Below, in pieces: positions 1 through 9,188 of a stretch of DNA of 42,582 bases (the stretch's first letter is position 1; each line of letters begins with the position of its first letter). The notes under the pieces were generated by a model that did not search any database, was not told the DNA's origin, and saw only the letters and a program-made list of their open reading frames with translations. The position numbers were made by a program, and so were the translations under genes. The DNA comes from Thiotrichaceae bacterium. Lineage in GTDB: Bacteria > Pseudomonadota > Gammaproteobacteria > Thiotrichales > Thiotrichaceae. The stretch lies in NCBI GenBank assembly GCA_026988295.1, contig JALSLM010000172.1, forward strand, positions 1-42,582. The letters are read 5' to 3'.

Positions 1-341
1 GCCGTAAAAACGACGAAAACAAGCTAAAAACACGCCATTTTGTGATTAAAAAATAATCATTTGTTTTTTAAGAAAATAAAGGGCTTTTGATGATTGCAGA
101 AGTGATTGTTCTCAGACAGCCTCCTAGACTATTGAAATAGTTATCCAGACAGGTTTTATATTTCACCCTAATTTGTCTCTTTCGATGGAAAATAGAAAGG
201 GTGTTCGCTTATGTACTGTGCCGTAGCAGACTTGCGAATTCAAGCTCTAAATACACCCTTGATAAACATCAAGGACTCTCAGCCATTATAAACACTAAAG
301 TTCCTCCTGAATTCACTTTTTTAAAATTAGAGGAATGCGCT
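1..341. other. norC upstream region with a lone MITE-C end
   Basis: No gene is supported here. Positions 109-127 match the right end of MITE-C (TTCTCAGACAGCCTCCTAG). A matching left end is not in the window, so this is either a truncated copy or one that begins before base 1. The FNR-type box at 259-272 and the ribosome binding site AGAGGA just before 342 belong to norC. An open frame runs upstream from 201, but its extra residues do not resemble NorC. Confidence 0.6.
259..272 (+). promoter_or_regulatory. FNR/DNR-type operator upstream of norC
   Basis: The sequence TTGATAAACATCAA is a perfect TTGAT-N4-ATCAA palindrome, the consensus of the CRP/FNR regulators FNR, ANR, DNR and NNR that control denitrification genes. 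It lies 70 bp before the norC start. A possible -10 element (TATAAA, 287-292) follows. That spacing is shorter than the classical -41.5 arrangement, so the transcription start is uncertain. Confidence 0.8.
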
Positions 342-779
342 ATGAGAGAAACCTTTACGAAGGGCATGGCAAGGAATATATACTATGGAGGAGCTGTATT
401 TTTCTTCCTAGTCCTTGTTGGCCTGACTGTTGACACCGTCATCAGTTCCCCCAAACGAGACAACTCAGAAAATATCACTGAACAGGTGGCTGCTGGTAAG
501 CGACTCTGGGAAATGAACGACTGTATTGGTTGTCATACTTTACTAGGCGAAGGTGCTTATTTCGCCCCAGAACTCGGTAATGTGTATACCCGCTTTGGTA
601 AAAGCACCGATGCAATTAAGGGCTTTATTAAAAGTCGTCCTGCAAATGGTATTCCTGGTCGTCGTAGTATGCCCCAGTTTAATTTTACAGATGAAGAGTT
701 AGAGGCATTAGCTCAATTCTTAAAATATGCTGATGGTATTAAGACTGCTAGAAACTGGCCACCAAATATTCAAGGGTAA
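342..779 (+). CDS. norC: Nitric oxide reductase subunit C (NorC, cytochrome c)
   Basis: Small subunit of the cytochrome c-dependent nitric oxide reductase (2 NO + 2 e- + 2 H+ to N2O + H2O). It is a membrane-anchored periplasmic cytochrome that passes electrons to NorB. The 145-residue protein has one N-terminal membrane segment at about residues 14-34, a CIGCH haem c site near residue 63, and a likely axial Met in RRSMPQF, as in NorC proteins of about 146-150 residues. The ATG at 342 is chosen because AGAGGA precedes it and because the in-frame extension upstream is unlike NorC. norB follows after 12 bp, so the two are cotranscribed, probably from a promoter under the FNR-type box at 259. Confidence 0.96.
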   Translation: MRETFTKGMARNIYYGGAVFFFLVLVGLTVDTVISSPKRDNSENITEQVAAGKRLWEMNDCIGCHTLLGEGAYFAPELGNVYTRFGKSTDAIKGFIKSRPANGIPGRRSMPQFNFTDEELEALAQFLKYADGIKTARNWPPNIQG

Positions 780-2183
<1,404 letters not shown>

Positions 2184-2202
2184 AGTTTGCTTTATGATAA
2201 AC

Positions 2203-2233
2203 AAAAATACCGTCTTAATGGCGGTATTTTTTT
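2203..2233 (+). terminator. Rho-independent terminator of norCB
   Basis: The stem AAAAATACCG / CGGTATTTTT has a 9-nt loop and ends in a T run, directly behind the norB stop codon. Confidence 0.88.
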
Positions 2234-2267
2234 GGGTGATATTTATCAAATATGAGTACTCATATAA

Positions 2268-2358
2268 GGAAATTCTGATTAAGTCGATTAGAATTTAGCG
2301 CAGAAAAATAGCGACAGAATTGGCAAGCTAAAAATAATTGGACTTGATCAGGGTTTCC
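2268..2358. repeat. MITE-A copy, 91 bp
   Basis: Starts GGAAATTCTGATTAAGTC and ends GACTTGATCAGGGTTTCC, so the ends are inverted repeats. It contains the family's internal block GATTAGAATTTAGCGCAG. The same element recurs at 6028, 21471, 23596, 31101, 33432 and 42315. It has no coding capacity. Confidence 0.8.
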
Positions 2359-2379
2359 ATAAGTTACTTGATATTATTG

Positions 2380-2452
2380 GTAGGTTGGTGCTGAACTTGT
2401 GAAGCCCAACAAACAGAGTCATGTTGGGCTTCGTTCCTCAGCACCAACCTAC
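2380..2452. repeat. Repeat G palindrome
   Basis: Inverted repeat with arms GTAGGTTGGTGCTGA / TCAGCACCAACCTAC and an inner pair AAGCCCAACA / TGTTGGGCTT. Related copies lie at 12474-12553 and, degraded, at 20870-20939. Palindromes of this general type are common between genes in gammaproteobacteria. Confidence 0.75.
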
Positions 2453-2535
2453 AATTTATTGTTCCAATACGATAGTCCAAAACTATGCACTTTAGTGCAA
2501 GGCTTTAGCTGTTACACATCTCTAAACAAAAGATT

Positions 2536-2580
2536 GTAACGCAGAGAACCGCAGAGTTATTCGCAGAGGATCACAGAGAT
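2536..2580. repeat. Repeat E, CGCAGAG units
   Basis: Imperfect short direct repeats of CGCAGAG (AACGCAGAGAACCGCAGAG and more). Similar runs occur at 7481 and, inverted, near 12334. In those two places they are joined to repeat D through a T-rich stretch. Confidence 0.65.
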
Positions 2581-2627
2581 TTAGATTGAATTTATCGAAA
2601 AGAATGAAAACAGGGGTGGGGTGTATA

Positions 2628-2811
2628 CCTGAATCCGTGAGTCCACTACGGCACAGTGAATAAGCTATTGATTCATCACGGGTTTAAAAAATACCCACTT
2701 AACTTAAGGGTGAAGCTAAGATTTTTTAAATCCCGTGCTAAACCAATATTCTATCCCCTGCTAAACCAATATTCTATCCCCTGCTATCCGCATTGGACTC
2801 ACGGATTCAGG
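2628..2811. repeat. MITE-B copy with GTATA target duplication
   Basis: Terminal inverted repeats CCTGAATCCGTGAGTCC and GGACTCACGGATTCAGG bound a 184-bp foldback sequence. The 5-bp GTATA lies on both sides (2623-2627 and 2812-2816), the mark of a transposition event. This copy is longer than the 161-bp copy at 33460 because a 23-bp internal block (CTAAACCAATATTC...) is present twice in tandem. It fills the space between norB and the 3' end of the GGDEF/EAL gene together with the terminator, MITE-A, repeat G and repeat E. Confidence 0.88.
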
Positions 2812-2854
2812 GTATAAATGAATTAATTAATTAATTAAGAAATAATAGAGATAC

Positions 2855-4861
2855 CTATGCTATTAGTATATTAGACTTCTTCTTAAGAAAAGTACTGCTA
2901 TCAATATATTCTAATTGATTCGCGTCGACAGGCTTGCTGAATAGATACCCCTGAATAACATTACAGGAATGAGCCTTTAAGTATTCATATTGCCTTTGCG
3001 TTTCAACACCTTCAGCAACAATATCTAATCCTAAGGCCTGACCTAATTTTATAATTGATAAAATTATGGTGTCATCTTTTTCTTGATTGCAAATATTGGT
3101 AATAAATTCTTTATCTATTTTTAGTGTTGTCAATGGTAGCTTGGATAAATAAAGAAGTGATGAGTAGCCTGTGCCAAAATCATCGACAGATATTTTAATA
3201 CCCATATTGTTAACAGTTTTTAAAAGATTCACTGTATCAGGGGTTATTTCAAATAAAGAGTGCTCAGTAATCTCAATACCAAAAAGAGACGGGGCTAATT
3301 TTAACTTTTGAATATTGCCTATAAGTCTTTTTAATGATGCGGTAAATATTTTTTGATTTCCTGCCACATTAATATTGACTCTAATTATTTTTTTGCCTTC
3401 TTTTCGCCATTGAACTTGTTGATTACATACTTCATCAATAACAAAATAATTAACTGCCTTAATTAGATTTGTTTTCTCTGCAATACTAATGAATGTATCA
3501 GGACCAATTTCACCAAGTTTAGGATCATTCCAGCGTAATAATGCCTCGCAGTCAGTTACATTATGCAACTTCGTATTTAATAAAGGCTGATAAACTAAGA
3601 ATATATTCTCTTTATTTGATAAAGAAGTTTGAAGGCGAAGAGAAATATCATTTTCAGCTTGAATAGCACTTTTCAACTTACTAGAAAAGAGGCGATAGCA
3701 AGACCGGCCATCCTGTTTTGCTTGATACATTGCTAAATCTGAGTTGTGTAACAGCATTTCAATTGAGGTTGCATCATCAGGGTATAATGACACACCAATA
3801 CTGGAAGATAACCAGATTTCTTTTCCTTCTTTAGGATGATAAGTGGTGTTTACAGTTTTTGTAATATCAGACATTATGGTATCAATTGTATGTTTATTGA
3901 TATTTTTAAGTAACAATACGAATTCATCACCACCAAAACGTGCAAGGCAATAATCTAGCCCTTTAAGCTGATTGGATAGTTTTTCTCCAAAATCAATGAG
4001 CAAACTATCAGCAAGTGCATGACCATATATATCATTAATAGACTTGAAGTAATCAATATCAATAAAAGCAACAGCAAAAGAACGATGAGGATAGTTTGTT
4101 AGTTGCTCGTTGATTTCTTCTAAAAGGTGTAATCGGTTTGACAAGTTAGTTAATAAATCTACTCTTGTCGAACTAATAAGACGTTTATTATTCGAGATAT
4201 ATTTTTTAAATATCTGAACTGAGAAATAAAGACTAAAACCAAGTAACAGAATATTAAAAAAACTATAAAACAAAATCCTATAAAAAACCTTGTCACTAAT
4301 AGCTTTTATTTTTTTATTTGAGTTGGCACGTATAAAGTTACTTCCCGTTATAATCTGATTTAAGGTGGCTTCTTTATGAGCAAGTAAACGTGTTGAGTAG
4401 AGTGACAATGCGCTCTTTCTTTTGCCTTGAAGAGCTAGATCCAATACTTCCTTCTCAATAGATGAATATAAATCAAGCATATTTGCTTGCTGAACAAATA
4501 TTTTATTAATGGGTGTAACTTTATTATGCACACAGAGCAACTGGTCGTTTAAGAGGGTTTTCTTTGCATTTTCTATTGTCTGTACAAATTTTTCAGCTTT
4601 TGATTTATTCTCTGCGGTTTCTATGAGCATTAATAATGCATTAGATCGCTTGGTAATCCCTCTATAAATACTGCTATGTATTTTAGTGGTGTGTTCTAGA
4701 TCCTCCACTGCCTCAAGCATCACTGTATTTATTTCAAGCATCTGGAATACACTATAAACCAGCATAAAAACAGAACATGCAAGCATAATAGTGATCGGTG
4801 CAAGAGAGAAAAATTGTTTCTGGGTATTTGTGGTGGGCATGTGCTTTATATTATTTTCCAT
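2855..4861 (-). CDS. Membrane GGDEF/EAL protein, c-di-GMP turnover
   Basis: A 668-residue inner-membrane signalling protein. TM1 (about 18-43) and TM2 (about 190-217) enclose a helical periplasmic domain of about 145 residues resembling the four-helix sensors of chemoreceptors. The GGDEF domain (about 230-395) keeps GGDEF at 310-314 and the metal aspartates in FIDIDYF. The inhibitory I-site RxxD is KGLD here, so the Arg is missing. The EAL domain (about 410-655) keeps EALLRW (Glu439), EITE, DDFGTGYSS (560-568), LKID and the VAEGVE glutamate. Both activities therefore look possible; net synthesis or breakdown cannot be told. It lies between norCB and the norE1 operon on the opposite strand, which suggests but does not show a link to NO or oxygen sensing. 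Confidence 0.92.
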   Translation of the reverse strand: MENNIKHMPTTNTQKQFFSLAPITIMLACSVFMLVYSVFQMLEINTVMLEAVEDLEHTTKIHSSIYRGITKRSNALLMLIETAENKSKAEKFVQTIENAKKTLLNDQLLCVHNKVTPINKIFVQQANMLDLYSSIEKEVLDLALQGKRKSALSLYSTRLLAHKEATLNQIITGSNFIRANSNKKIKAISDKVFYRILFYSFFNILLLGFSLYFSVQIFKKYISNNKRLISSTRVDLLTNLSNRLHLLEEINEQLTNYPHRSFAVAFIDIDYFKSINDIYGHALADSLLIDFGEKLSNQLKGLDYCLARFGGDEFVLLLKNINKHTIDTIMSDITKTVNTTYHPKEGKEIWLSSSIGVSLYPDDATSIEMLLHNSDLAMYQAKQDGRSCYRLFSSKLKSAIQAENDISLRLQTSLSNKENIFLVYQPLLNTKLHNVTDCEALLRWNDPKLGEIGPDTFISIAEKTNLIKAVNYFVIDEVCNQQVQWRKEGKKIIRVNINVAGNQKIFTASLKRLIGNIQKLKLAPSLFGIEITEHSLFEITPDTVNLLKTVNNMGIKISVDDFGTGYSSLLYLSKLPLTTLKIDKEFITNICNQEKDDTIILSIIKLGQALGLDIVAEGVETQRQYEYLKAHSCNVIQGYLFSKPVDANQLEYIDSSTFLKKKSNILIA

Positions 4862-5042
4862 TTATGCATACAGGTTATGTACTAATAAATAACTAAAAAA
4901 AAATATTTTAAGTTATTAGAGAAGAGGAATGCCTTGAAAGGGGGTATCAAATACTAAATCATTACTATTTATATGGAATTAAATTTTTTAATTCTAGGAT
5001 AGGAGTCTGAATTATAAGAAAAAGTTCAAGTTAATATTTCAA

Positions 5043-5056
5043 TTGATACGCATCAA
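5043..5056 (+). promoter_or_regulatory. FNR/DNR-type operator upstream of norE1
   Basis: TTGATACGCATCAA is a second perfect TTGAT-N4-ATCAA palindrome, 86 bp before the norE1 start. A weak -10 candidate (TATTAG, 5076-5081) lies at about the spacing expected for a class II FNR promoter. The site is in the divergent spacer with the GGDEF/EAL gene, so it could act on both sides. Confidence 0.82.
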
Positions 5057-5141
5057 TGTTCTTTAAGAGCTTCGCTATTAGTGTATTCAGCATCTGAAGG
5101 ATACTCTTCAGTTTTATTATATAATAAATGGTACTAATTTA

Positions 5142-5726
5142 GTGAGCAACTCTACAGCAATCGAAAACGAACAAAGATTACTACCCGGCGATCTTGCTAT
5201 TTGGTTTTTTATCTTTGCTGAGCTTTTAGTTTTTGGCATTTTTTTTATAGTTTACTCCATTCAACGCTTGCAGCATGTCGAGCTATTTAATCAATATCAA
5301 GCAACACTTAATAAAGAAACAGGTGCGATTAATACAGTTTTATTAATTACCGCCAGTTATTTTGTGGTGCGAGCAGTAGATGCAATCAAAACTAATAATA
5401 TTAGTTCTTGCATCAACTGGTTATACGCATCATTGGGGATGGGTACAGGCTTTTTAATACTTAAAAGCTATGAGTTTTATAGTAAATTTTCAGTGGGTAT
5501 CGGTATAAATACCAATGATTTTTACTTTTTTTATATCTCACTCACTTTTTTCCATTTTTTACACGTCATACTCGGCATGATCATTATTTTCTTTGTTATT
5601 CTTTTTGCAAAAAAAGGAAAATATAGTGCCAAAGAACATACGGGTATTGAAACAGCGGCTTCATACTGGCACATGGTTGATCTGGTGTGGATTGTCTTAT
5701 TCCCACTGGTTTATATTATTCACTAA
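5142..5726 (+). CDS. norE: NorE-like cytochrome oxidase subunit III family protein (copy 1)
   Basis: Integral membrane protein of 194 residues with about five helices and the haem-copper oxidase subunit III fold. In nor operons this family (NorE) supports NOR activity or assembly; its exact role is not settled. LPGDLAIWFFIFAELLVFG near the N terminus and the SYWHMVDLVWIVLFPLVYI C-terminal signature are typical. The start is GTG at 5142; an upstream ATG is in another frame and soon meets a stop. A paralogue occurs at 8127-8738, with shared stretches (P-G-x-LAIW, x-FFVVR/YFVVR, YWHM-x-DL-x-WI). It begins the operon downstream of the FNR-type box at 5043. Confidence 0.9.
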   Translation: MSNSTAIENEQRLLPGDLAIWFFIFAELLVFGIFFIVYSIQRLQHVELFNQYQATLNKETGAINTVLLITASYFVVRAVDAIKTNNISSCINWLYASLGMGTGFLILKSYEFYSKFSVGIGINTNDFYFFYISLTFFHFLHVILGMIIIFFVILFAKKGKYSAKEHTGIETAASYWHMVDLVWIVLFPLVYIIH

Positions 5727-5753
5727 GGTGCGCCCCAAGAACGATCAATAAAT

Positions 5754-6017
5754 ATGAATAAAATATACAACACAAAAAACATTTGGATAGTTATGCTTTG
5801 CTTAACTCTCTTCACCTATAGCATGGGCAAGTTTGGTTATAGTGGCACTATTCCTGCTATGCTTTTATTATTAACAGTATTAATAAAAAGCACTTTTATA
5901 ATCCGTGATTTTATGGGCTTACGTGGTGTATCACTGCTTTGGAGAGCCATTATGTATGGCTGGCTGTGGATTATCACAACTGCCATTGCCGTAACTTATC
6001 TTATTAGCATAAATTAA
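5754..6017 (+). CDS. norF: NorF-like small membrane protein (copy 1)
   Basis: An 87-residue protein with three predicted membrane helices, matching the small cytochrome oxidase subunit IV-like NorF family that pairs with NorE. Recognisable features are the central LIKSTFIIRDFMGLRG stretch (compare AIKGRIIVDHFMELKH in the second copy at 8771) followed by a tryptophan-rich helix. It starts 27 bp after norE1. Directly behind its stop lies an unusually good ribosome site AAGGAGG (6017-6023) that now leads into a MITE-A copy rather than a gene. Confidence 0.82.
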   Translation: MNKIYNTKNIWIVMLCLTLFTYSMGKFGYSGTIPAMLLLLTVLIKSTFIIRDFMGLRGVSLLWRAIMYGWLWIITTAIAVTYLISIN

Positions 6018-6027
6018 GGAGGATTAT

Positions 6028-6083
6028 GGAAACCCTGATCAAGTCCAATTATTTTTAGCTTACCAAATCTGACTAGGTTTTCC
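6028..6083. repeat. MITE-A copy, 56 bp, between norF1 and hemerythrin
   Basis: Shortened MITE-A: GGAAACCCTGATCAAGTCC at the left and GGTTTTCC at the right, with the centre lost. TTAT lies immediately to the right, and TTAT also precedes the left end by one base. The element separates a strong AAGGAGG-ATG signal (6017-6028) from the hemerythrin gene; translation from that ATG stops inside the repeat after 10 codons. Confidence 0.75.
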
Positions 6084-6094
6084 TTATAAACACT

Positions 6095-6556
6095 ATGACA
6101 ACTAAAATAACTCTTGACCCTGAAAACATTCTGCTCGTTGATATAGATTTCATGAACAGTACTCACTTTGAAGAATTAACTATCGCCAATGAATTAGGTG
6201 AATACGTTTCACAATACCAAGATGGAGACACTAGCGAGGAAAATGCTGCAAAAATATTAGAACTACTGAATAAATGGCTGGAGCACACTATTCCTCACTT
6301 CGAACGTGAGAATCAGCTCATGCAAGAGACCAGCTTTCCTGCCTATCAAGTACACGCAGGAGAGCATGAAGCAGCAATTGAGCGTTTTAAAGCCATTATC
6401 AGCGCATGGGAAGACAATAAAGATATTGAATTAATTTCAGATTATATTTTCACACAATGGCCAAACTGGTTTAATGCACACGTCAATAGCATGGATATGA
6501 TGACCGCCAAATTTGCTGTAGCCAATGGTTTTGATCCACAAGCTACTGTAAGCTGA
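6095..6556 (+). CDS. Bacteriohemerythrin in the nor operon
   Basis: A 153-residue single-domain hemerythrin, a cytoplasmic four-helix bundle with a non-haem di-iron site that binds O2 and possibly NO. The iron ligands are visible in order: His in NSTHFEEL, His in LEHTIPHFERE with HFxxE, HAGEH (HxxxH), and HVNSMD (HxxxxD). The domain is complete from the ATG at 6095. In-frame stops just upstream rule out an earlier start, yet no ribosome site is visible because MITE-A occupies the leader. Hemerythrins occur in other denitrification loci and could buffer NO or O2 for the reductase; that role here is inference from position between norF1 and norQ. Confidence 0.92.
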   Translation: MTTKITLDPENILLVDIDFMNSTHFEELTIANELGEYVSQYQDGDTSEENAAKILELLNKWLEHTIPHFERENQLMQETSFPAYQVHAGEHEAAIERFKAIISAWEDNKDIELISDYIFTQWPNWFNAHVNSMDMMTAKFAVANGFDPQATVS

Positions 6557-6609
6557 CAAAGAACGATTAAAAAAATAAGTAAGAAACAAGTCAATAACGA
6601 GCAAAAGTA

Positions 6610-7389
6610 ATGAATGATCTCCCGTTTTACCAAAGCCAGCATAATGAAATAGAACTATTTGAACATGCCTATAACAATCAGCTTCCCTTATTAATAAAAG
6701 GACCAACAGGTTGTGGCAAAACCCGTTTTATTCATCACATGGCAGCCAAGCTTAATCGCCCTATTTATACCGTTGCTTGTCATGATGACCTGACCGCCGC
6801 TGATTTGGTAGGTCGTCATTTAATTGGTGACGGTGAAACCTATTGGCAAGATGGCCCATTAAGCAAGGCAGTACGTGAAGGAGCAATCTGCTATTTAGAT
6901 GAAGTCGTCGAAGCGCGTAAAGACACGACTGTTGTACTTCATCCGCTCTCAGATGATCGTCGAGTTTTACCCATCGAGCGCACAGGAGAAGAGCTAAAAG
7001 CACCGCCAGAATTTATGCTAGTCGTTTCTTACAATCCAGGCTATCAAAATCTTTTAAAGGGCATGAAACCATCAACGCGACAACGCTTTGTTTCAATGCG
7101 CTTTAACTACCCTGATATGGAAACAGAAAAAACCATTATTCAGAAAGAAACTGCTATTGATGATGCGCTGGCAACACAACTTATCGAACTCGCACACGCT
7201 ATGCGCGCATTGAAAGATCATGATCTGGAAGAATCAGCATCAACCCGACTGCTAGTTTATGCCGCCACCCTAATTAAGGCTGGCTTTGATCCTATAGATG
7301 CCTGTCGAGCAGCAATTGTCGAGCCACTCACAGACGAAGAAGAAACCGTAGAAGCATTGATGGAAGTAGTACAGGCAAAAATGGTTTAG
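6610..7389 (+). CDS. norQ: NorQ, MoxR-type AAA+ ATPase for NOR activation
   Basis: A 259-residue AAA+ ATPase of the NorQ/NirQ/CbbQ group. It acts with NorD as a chaperone that activates NOR, thought to help insert the FeB iron. The Walker A motif GPTGCGKT is at residues 31-38, the Walker B motif is CYLDEV near residue 97, and the arginine finger region and the C-terminal lid domain (SASTRLLVYAATLI) are complete. It starts 53 bp after the hemerythrin. Its partner norD lies only at 9417, because five small genes and several repeats sit between them. Confidence 0.95.
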   Translation: MNDLPFYQSQHNEIELFEHAYNNQLPLLIKGPTGCGKTRFIHHMAAKLNRPIYTVACHDDLTAADLVGRHLIGDGETYWQDGPLSKAVREGAICYLDEVVEARKDTTVVLHPLSDDRRVLPIERTGEELKAPPEFMLVVSYNPGYQNLLKGMKPSTRQRFVSMRFNYPDMETEKTIIQKETAIDDALATQLIELAHAMRALKDHDLEESASTRLLVYAATLIKAGFDPIDACRAAIVEPLTDEEETVEALMEVVQAKMV

Positions 7390-7449
7390 GGACTGTGTTT
7401 GTTCCCTCTCCTGAGAAAGGGAGTTTGGAGAGATTCAGATCTGATAGAT

Positions 7450-7479
7450 ACCCATCCCCCCTGTTTTTTGTATTTTTTT
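7450..7479. repeat. Repeat D arm joined to repeat E
   Basis: ACCCATCCCCCCTGTTTTTT then a T-rich tail, leading directly into GTAACGCAGAGAACCGCAGAG (repeat E, 7481-7510). It lies 60 bp after the norQ stop. Confidence 0.75.
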
Positions 7480-7480
7480 G

Positions 7481-7510
7481 TAACGCAGAGAACCGCAGAG
7501 AGTCGCAGAG
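7481..7510. repeat. Repeat E, CGCAGAG units
   Basis: AACGCAGAGAACCGCAGAG plus AGTCGCAGAG, the same units as at 2536. The 320-bp space between norQ and the next gene consists largely of repeats D, E, F and a MITE-A half copy. Confidence 0.65.
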
Positions 7511-7573
7511 CTTTTAATCGTTTCCAAGCTTGAGAGAGATTGCTTGGCTGGTATTTGGCTGGTAGAGGGTTAA

Positions 7574-7626
7574 ATCTGAGATTTGTAGGTCGGATTAGCG
7601 ATAGCGTAATCCGACAAAGTGCGATA
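7574..7626. repeat. Repeat F hairpin (GTCGGATTAGCG type) and MITE-A half
   Basis: Inverted repeat TGTCGGATTACGCTA / TAGCGATAGCGTAATCCGACA type: TAGGTCGGATTAGCG pairs with CGTAATCCGACA and is followed by AAGTGCGATAG. The same hairpin occurs at 34331-34377. A single left end of MITE-A (GGAAAGCCTGATCAAGT) follows at 7644-7660. Confidence 0.7.
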
Positions 7627-7709
7627 GTTAGTTGGGTTAATAAGGAAAGCCTGATCAAGTTACTTTATCCATCAACCCAATATTCATGGAGTACTAGGAG
7701 AAAATATAA

Positions 7710-8114
7710 ATGAACAAAGAAACAACGACTAATCACAACGAAAACAAAGCCGAGGAAGATAATATTGGTGCTATTGCCGAGGCAATTTTTATGCTTGGCT
7801 TGCTATTTATAGGTTTTGGTTATGCGGCTCTTTTAGGCTTATATTTTCTTAAATACAAAGGCGCATCAAAGGTGAGTCAAAACCATCTCAGACAGGTATT
7901 GATAGCGGGTGCAATCAGCTTGTTCATTGCTATTAGTTTTATCGTTATCATCATGCTAACTACTGGATTTGCCTCAGCAACCGCGCTCATTATGATAGAA
8001 ATATACTTAATGGTCATTATCCCACTATTTATGTTCTTCGGAATTATGGGCTTTGTCAAAGCCATAAACCACCAAGATTACCGTTTTCCCCTCATAAGCA
8101 AGCTAGCGGCATAA
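7710..8114 (+). CDS. Small nor-operon membrane protein, unknown function
   Basis: A 134-residue protein with a charged, Asn/Glu-rich start (about 30 residues) and three hydrophobic segments (about 28-48, 65-88, 92-113), so it sits in the inner membrane. I do not recognise a named family. CTAGGAG precedes the ATG. It begins 320 bp after norQ and ends 12 bp before norE2, on the same strand as the whole nor accessory group, so it is probably transcribed with norE2-norF2. Possible roles are NOR assembly or electron transfer support, by position only. Confidence 0.75.
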   Translation: MNKETTTNHNENKAEEDNIGAIAEAIFMLGLLFIGFGYAALLGLYFLKYKGASKVSQNHLRQVLIAGAISLFIAISFIVIIMLTTGFASATALIMIEIYLMVIIPLFMFFGIMGFVKAINHQDYRFPLISKLAA

Positions 8115-8126
8115 AATAATCGAAAA

Positions 8127-8738
8127 ATGAATCCAGCCATCACACAAGAAGTCACCACAGAGAAATTTAGTTTCACCACTAAAGCTAAAAACATCCCTGG
8201 TAATCTTGCAATCTGGGCGGCAATTCTTGCTGAAATGAGTGAGTTTGCCGTAATGTTTATGGTCTACTTTCTTGCAAAAGTACACAATCCAGAGCTTTTT
8301 TATGAAGGACCAACGCGCCTAAATACCACGGCAGGAACAGCAAATACATTAATTATGCTAACTAGCAGTTTTTTTGTGGTTAGAAGTGTTATGGCAATAC
8401 GCAGTGACCAGCTAAAACAAGCGACTCGCTGGCTTTGGGGTGCAGTTGCTTGCGGGATGCTGTATCTTATTATTAAATATTTCGAATATCAGTGGAATGC
8501 AACGCAAGGTTTGGATACCGAAACCAATATTTTCTACGGCGTATATTACTACGTGACCTTCAACCATTTTCTGCATGTTGGATGGGGAAGCGCAGGGCTT
8601 ATCTGGGTAATTTACCGTATTAACACAGGCATCTACACTAAAACAGAACATGAAGGATTAATCAATATGGCACTTTACTGGCACATGATTGATCTGGCAT
8701 GGATTACCATTTTCCCCTTGTTATATGTGATTCGCTAA
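8127..8738 (+). CDS. norE: NorE-like cytochrome oxidase subunit III family protein (copy 2)
   Basis: Second NorE-type protein, 203 residues with about five membrane helices. It aligns with copy 1 along its length: IPGNLAIWAAILAEMSEFA against LPGDLAIWFFIFAELLVFG, NTLIMLTSSFFVVRSV against NTVLLITASYFVVRAV, and YWHMIDLAWITIFPLLYVI against YWHMVDLVWIVLFPLVYI. The two have clearly diverged, so this is an old duplication or separate acquisition rather than a recent copy. norF2 follows after 32 bp. The conserved membrane glutamate region (ILAEMSEF) and histidines in the YVTFNHFLHVGWG helix are present. Confidence 0.9.
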   Translation: MNPAITQEVTTEKFSFTTKAKNIPGNLAIWAAILAEMSEFAVMFMVYFLAKVHNPELFYEGPTRLNTTAGTANTLIMLTSSFFVVRSVMAIRSDQLKQATRWLWGAVACGMLYLIIKYFEYQWNATQGLDTETNIFYGVYYYVTFNHFLHVGWGSAGLIWVIYRINTGIYTKTEHEGLINMALYWHMIDLAWITIFPLLYVIR

Positions 8739-8770
8739 GATGATTAAATGTTGTAAAGAGTAATAGAAAA

Positions 8771-9067
8771 ATGACACAAAACACCCAAATCAAACTAATC
8801 GATGCGCTCTGGTTGCTACTAATCACGCTAACACTTTTTAGTGCTTATATGGCAGAGCGTGCCAATCCAGGTTTTATTAGCATAGCGATAATGGCTGCCG
8901 TGCTCGCCATAAAAGGGCGCATTATTGTTGATCACTTTATGGAGCTAAAACATGCACACAAACTTTTAAGATCACTGATGCGGACTTATTTTTATGTCAT
9001 ACCCTCACTGATTATTATTGTTTACCTATTTCCAGAGCAAATAGCTAAATGGACAAGTTTATCATGA
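8771..9067 (+). CDS. norF: NorF-like small membrane protein (copy 2)
   Basis: A 98-residue protein with three helices of the NorF / oxidase subunit IV-like type. The middle section AIKGRIIVDHFMELKHAHKLLR is the recognisable part, shared with copy 1 (IKSTFIIRDFMGLRG). It pairs with norE2 just as copy 1 pairs with norE1, so the locus contains two complete norEF pairs. Twenty-four bases after its stop begins an inverted pair of repeat D arms. Confidence 0.82.
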   Translation: MTQNTQIKLIDALWLLLITLTLFSAYMAERANPGFISIAIMAAVLAIKGRIIVDHFMELKHAHKLLRSLMRTYFYVIPSLIIIVYLFPEQIAKWTSLS

Positions 9068-9091
9068 CTTATAGCCTAAACTTTATACAAA

Positions 9092-9188
9092 ACCCATCCC
9101 CCCCCTTTTTTGCAACTTTCTATAATGATAAGGCAAAAAGCCAGCTAACGTTATTCACTAAAATTACTCAAAAAGGGGGGGGATGGGT
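9092..9188. repeat. Repeat D inverted pair, between norF2 and zinc ribbon gene
   Basis: Left arm ACCCATCC plus a C run and T run (9092-9111); right arm AAAAAG run and GGATGGGT (9170-9188). The arms are inverted and enclose about 58 bp. The transcript would fold into a G:C-rich stem. The right arm runs into the first codons of the zinc ribbon gene. Confidence 0.85.

Noticed and set aside
201-341. Longer N terminus for NorC
   Set aside because: It would place the FNR box and promoter inside the coding region and add 47 residues unlike NorC; AGAGGA supports ATG 342.
2268-2358. TTGATC in MITE-A as an FNR half site
   Set aside because: The ATCAA half at the right spacing is missing; the sequence belongs to the repeat's end in every copy.
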